Shown: positions 61,948 through 64,000 of the stretch, one piece after another | Layout of the letters: each line of letters begins with the position of its first letter | Position numbering within the stretch: position 1 is the stretch's first letter | Origin: Bacillota bacterium | Lineage (GTDB): Bacteria > Bacillota > Clostridia > Acetivibrionales > DTU013 | Assembly: GCA_023409735.1 (NCBI GenBank) | Contig: JAEYRB010000032.1 | Location: 1-64,000 of the forward strand | Direction of reading: 5' to 3' | DNA length: 64,000 nt | Program-made: the position numbers and the translations under genes | The notes under the pieces: generated by a model | What the model was told of the DNA's origin: nothing | Databases searched by the model: none | What the model saw: only the letters and a program-made list of their open reading frames with translations

Positions 61948-64000
61948 TTAGCCTTGAGCAAGCCTCTTGTAGTTCTCTAAGCGCTCCTTGGCATTCTTCT
62001 CAGCCTCTTTGAACAGAATTTCAGCTCTCTCCGGGAATGCTCTTGTAAGTGAAGAGTACCTTACTTCGTTCATTATGAAGTCCTGATAGGATGCAGTCGG
62101 TTCCTTGGAATCAAGAATGAACGGATTCTTTCCTTCTTCCTTAAGCAGAGGATTGTACCTGTAAAGGTGCCAGTAGCCTGCCTCAACCGCATTCTTCTCT
62201 TCAAGCTGTGATTTGCCCATACCAACTCTCAAACCGTGGTTTATACAAGGTGCGTAAGCAATTATGAGAGATGGCCCATGATAGCTCTCAGCCTCGATCA
62301 TAGCCTTGATAAGCTGGTTCTGGTTCGCTCCCATAGCAACCTGTGCAACATATACATAGCCATAGGACATAGCAATCATACCAAGGTCTTTCTTCTTAGT
62401 GGTCTTACCTGAAGCTGCGAACTGTGCTACAGCACCGGTAGGAGTTGACTTAGATGACTGTCCGCCTGTATTTGAGTAAACCTCTGTATCAAATACAAGT
62501 ATGTTAATATCCTCGTTGGATGCAAGTACATGGTCAAGTCCGCCAAAGCCTATATCATAAGCCCAGCCGTCTCCGCCAAGTATCCACTGTGACTTCTTAA
62601 CAAGGAATTCTCCGTTATCAAGGATTTCTGACAAAATAGCCTTTGTCTCTTCATCAGCGACACCCTTTGCCAAATAAGCACTAACAGATGCCTTGATCTG
62701 CTCTGTAGCCTTTTTGGAACCCTCAGCATCTTCGATATTTTCAAGCCAGCTTGTCAAAGCAGCTCTTACATCATCAGGAATATCCTTTTCGAGAGCTTTG
62801 CTGCAGTTATCGGCAAGCTTGCCTCTTAACTGCTTCACAGCAAGGTACATACCATAACCGTATTCAGCATTATCCTCGAATAATGAGTTAGCCCATGATG
62901 GTCCGCAGCCCTTCTTGTTTGAGCAGTATGGCATTGACGGTGCACTTCCGCCCCAGATAGAGGAGCATCCTGTAGCATTTGAGATCATCATTCTGTCACC
63001 AAACAGCTGTGTCATAAGCTTAGCATAAGGAGTTTCACCGCAACCTGCACATGCGCCGGAGAATTCAAGTAGCGGCTCCTGGAACTGGCTACCCTTAACG
63101 GTGCTTGTTCCCATAGGATTCTTCGGTTCAATGGTCATAGCATAATCCCAATTGCTAGCCTGCTCCATCTGTGCTTCAAGCGGCTTCATTATTAATGCTT
63201 TTTCCTTTGCAGGACATACATTAGCGCAGCTTCCGCAGCCTGCACAATCAAGTACTGAAACCTGAATTCTGAAGTTCAGTGTTTCCATACCCTTTCCTAT
63301 TGCCTTCTTGGATTCAAATCCTTCAGGAGCATTCTTTACTTCATCTTCATCAAGAAGGAATGGCCTGATTGCAGCATGAGGACATACATATGCACACTGG
63401 TTACACTGTATACAATTTGCCATCTGCCATTCAGGAACGTCAACAGCGATTCCTCTCTTCTCATATCTTGAGGTGCCATTGGGGAAGGTTCCATCTTCCC
63501 TGCCGACAAATGTACTTACAGGAAGTCTGTCACCAATTTGTCCATTTACAGGTTCAAGGATCTTGCTGATAAACTCAGGAACATCCTTTGTCTCAGCCTT
63601 TTCATCGGCAGCATCTGCCCATGAAGCAGGAATATCAATCTTCTTCAAGGCTTCGATACCCTTATCCACTGCAAGGTGATTCATGTTAACAATCTTCTCA
63701 CCCTTGAGACCGTATGTTTTAACAATTGCGGCCTTCATGTATTTAACAGCATCATCAAGTGGAATTATGTTAGCAAGCTTAAAGAATGCTGACTGCATTA
63801 CCATGTTTATTCTGCTTCCAAGTCCAATTTCCTTACCTATGGAAACAGCATCGAGTGTATAGAAGTGAATATTGTGCTTAGCCATATAACGCTTAACGTC
63901 AGAGGGAAGCTTTTCTTCAAGTTCTTTCTCATCCCAGGCGCAGTTCAGCAGGAAGGTTCCGTTATCCTTCAGGTCACTTACCATGTCATACTTACCTATA
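61948..64000 (-). CDS. nifJ: Pyruvate:ferredoxin oxidoreductase, C-terminal part (cut by window edge)
   Basis: The frame is open from the stop at 61948 through the right edge of the window (about 684 residues seen). It contains the gamma-domain end, the domain with two 4Fe-4S motifs (CIQCNQCAYVCPHAAIRP and CAGCGSCANVCP), the conserved proximal cluster CAGCGETPYAKL, and the TPP-binding domain with GDGWAYDIGFGGLDHVLAS and NTGGQSSKSTPTGA. It oxidises pyruvate to acetyl-CoA and reduces ferredoxin, feeding the HydABC hydrogenase. The apparent ATG at 63984 is internal; the true start is outside the window. Confidence 0.95.
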   Translation of the reverse strand, partial: IGKYDMVSDLKDNGTFLLNCAWDEKELEEKLPSDVKRYMAKHNIHFYTLDAVSIGKEIGLGSRINMVMQSAFFKLANIIPLDDAVKYMKAAIVKTYGLKGEKIVNMNHLAVDKGIEALKKIDIPASWADAADEKAETKDVPEFISKILEPVNGQIGDRLPVSTFVGREDGTFPNGTSRYEKRGIAVDVPEWQMANCIQCNQCAYVCPHAAIRPFLLDEDEVKNAPEGFESKKAIGKGMETLNFRIQVSVLDCAGCGSCANVCPAKEKALIMKPLEAQMEQASNWDYAMTIEPKNPMGTSTVKGSQFQEPLLEFSGACAGCGETPYAKLMTQLFGDRMMISNATGCSSIWGGSAPSMPYCSNKKGCGPSWANSLFEDNAEYGYGMYLAVKQLRGKLADNCSKALEKDIPDDVRAALTSWLENIEDAEGSKKATEQIKASVSAYLAKGVADEETKAILSEILDNGEFLVKKSQWILGGDGWAYDIGFGGLDHVLASNEDINILVFDTEVYSNTGGQSSKSTPTGAVAQFAASGKTTKKKDLGMIAMSYGYVYVAQVAMGANQNQLIKAMIEAESYHGPSLIIAYAPCINHGLRVGMGKSQLEEKNAVEAGYWHLYRYNPLLKEEGKNPFILDSKEPTASYQDFIMNEVRYSSLTRAFPERAEILFKEAEKNAKERLENYKRLAQG

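Overview
The window looks like the chromosome of a spore-forming, motile, anaerobic member of the Clostridia, of the (hemi)cellulolytic Ruminiclostridium/Acetivibrio type. This is inferred from gene content; no species marker is present. The signs are a trimeric NADH-dependent [FeFe] hydrogenase, pyruvate:ferredoxin oxidoreductase, the murA-spoIID-spoIIQ-spoIIID sporulation block, flagellar rod genes, a GH10 xylanase carrying S-layer homology (SLH) repeats, and two very large fibronectin-III/SLH surface proteins. Base composition is moderately AT-rich and ribosome binding sites are strong GGAGG type. Most genes lie on the minus strand.

Layout. 1-8 kb: the end of a secreted YcdB-like protein, a 46-bp tandem repeat, a YkgJ-type cysteine-cluster protein, a phosphodiester-glycosidase-like protein, flagellar rod genes flgJ/flgG/flgF, and a cobalamin-dependent methionine synthase split into a catalytic protein and a separate activation subunit. 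8-10 kb: a decayed stretch with a 5'-truncated hydrolase, an unexplained GC-rich segment and a small gene behind a Rex-like site. 10.2-19.4 kb: hydrogen metabolism. Electron-bifurcating-type hydABC is followed by a small 2Fe-2S protein, a broken second copy of it, a sensory HydS-type hydrogenase with a PAS domain, a SpoIIE/PP2C phosphatase and, as last gene of that transcription unit, a TnpB-family protein in which two of the three RuvC catalytic acids appear to be lost. Rex-like operators lie at the promoters of both hydrogenase units. 19.7-33.5 kb: mreB, then a xylan-utilisation locus (xylanase, two permeases, a binding lipoprotein, a YesM-type kinase and two AraC-type response regulators). 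33.8-39 kb: spoIIID, spoIIQ, spoIID, murA, ywmB. 39-48.3 kb: two giant surface proteins. 48.6-57.7 kb: prepilin peptidase, shikimate kinase, membrane protein, chemoreceptor, gdhA, a probable terminated non-coding RNA, two methyltransferases and a broken XRE regulator. 57.8-64 kb: tRNA-Arg, L-fucose isomerase and fuculose-phosphate aldolase divergent from an AraC regulator, and the C-terminal part of pyruvate:ferredoxin oxidoreductase.

The two most notable signals are (i) the probably nuclease-dead TnpB homologue built into a redox- and hydrogen-sensing operon, which resembles in principle the TnpB-derived RNA-guided repressors (TldR), and (ii) a family of about 70-bp two-hairpin elements, seven full copies and two partial ones, each full copy sitting immediately beyond the intrinsic terminator of a minus-strand gene. 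A second repeat family of about 110 bp, a cluster of DnaA boxes, and a promoter-to-terminator transcript without a gene are also recorded.
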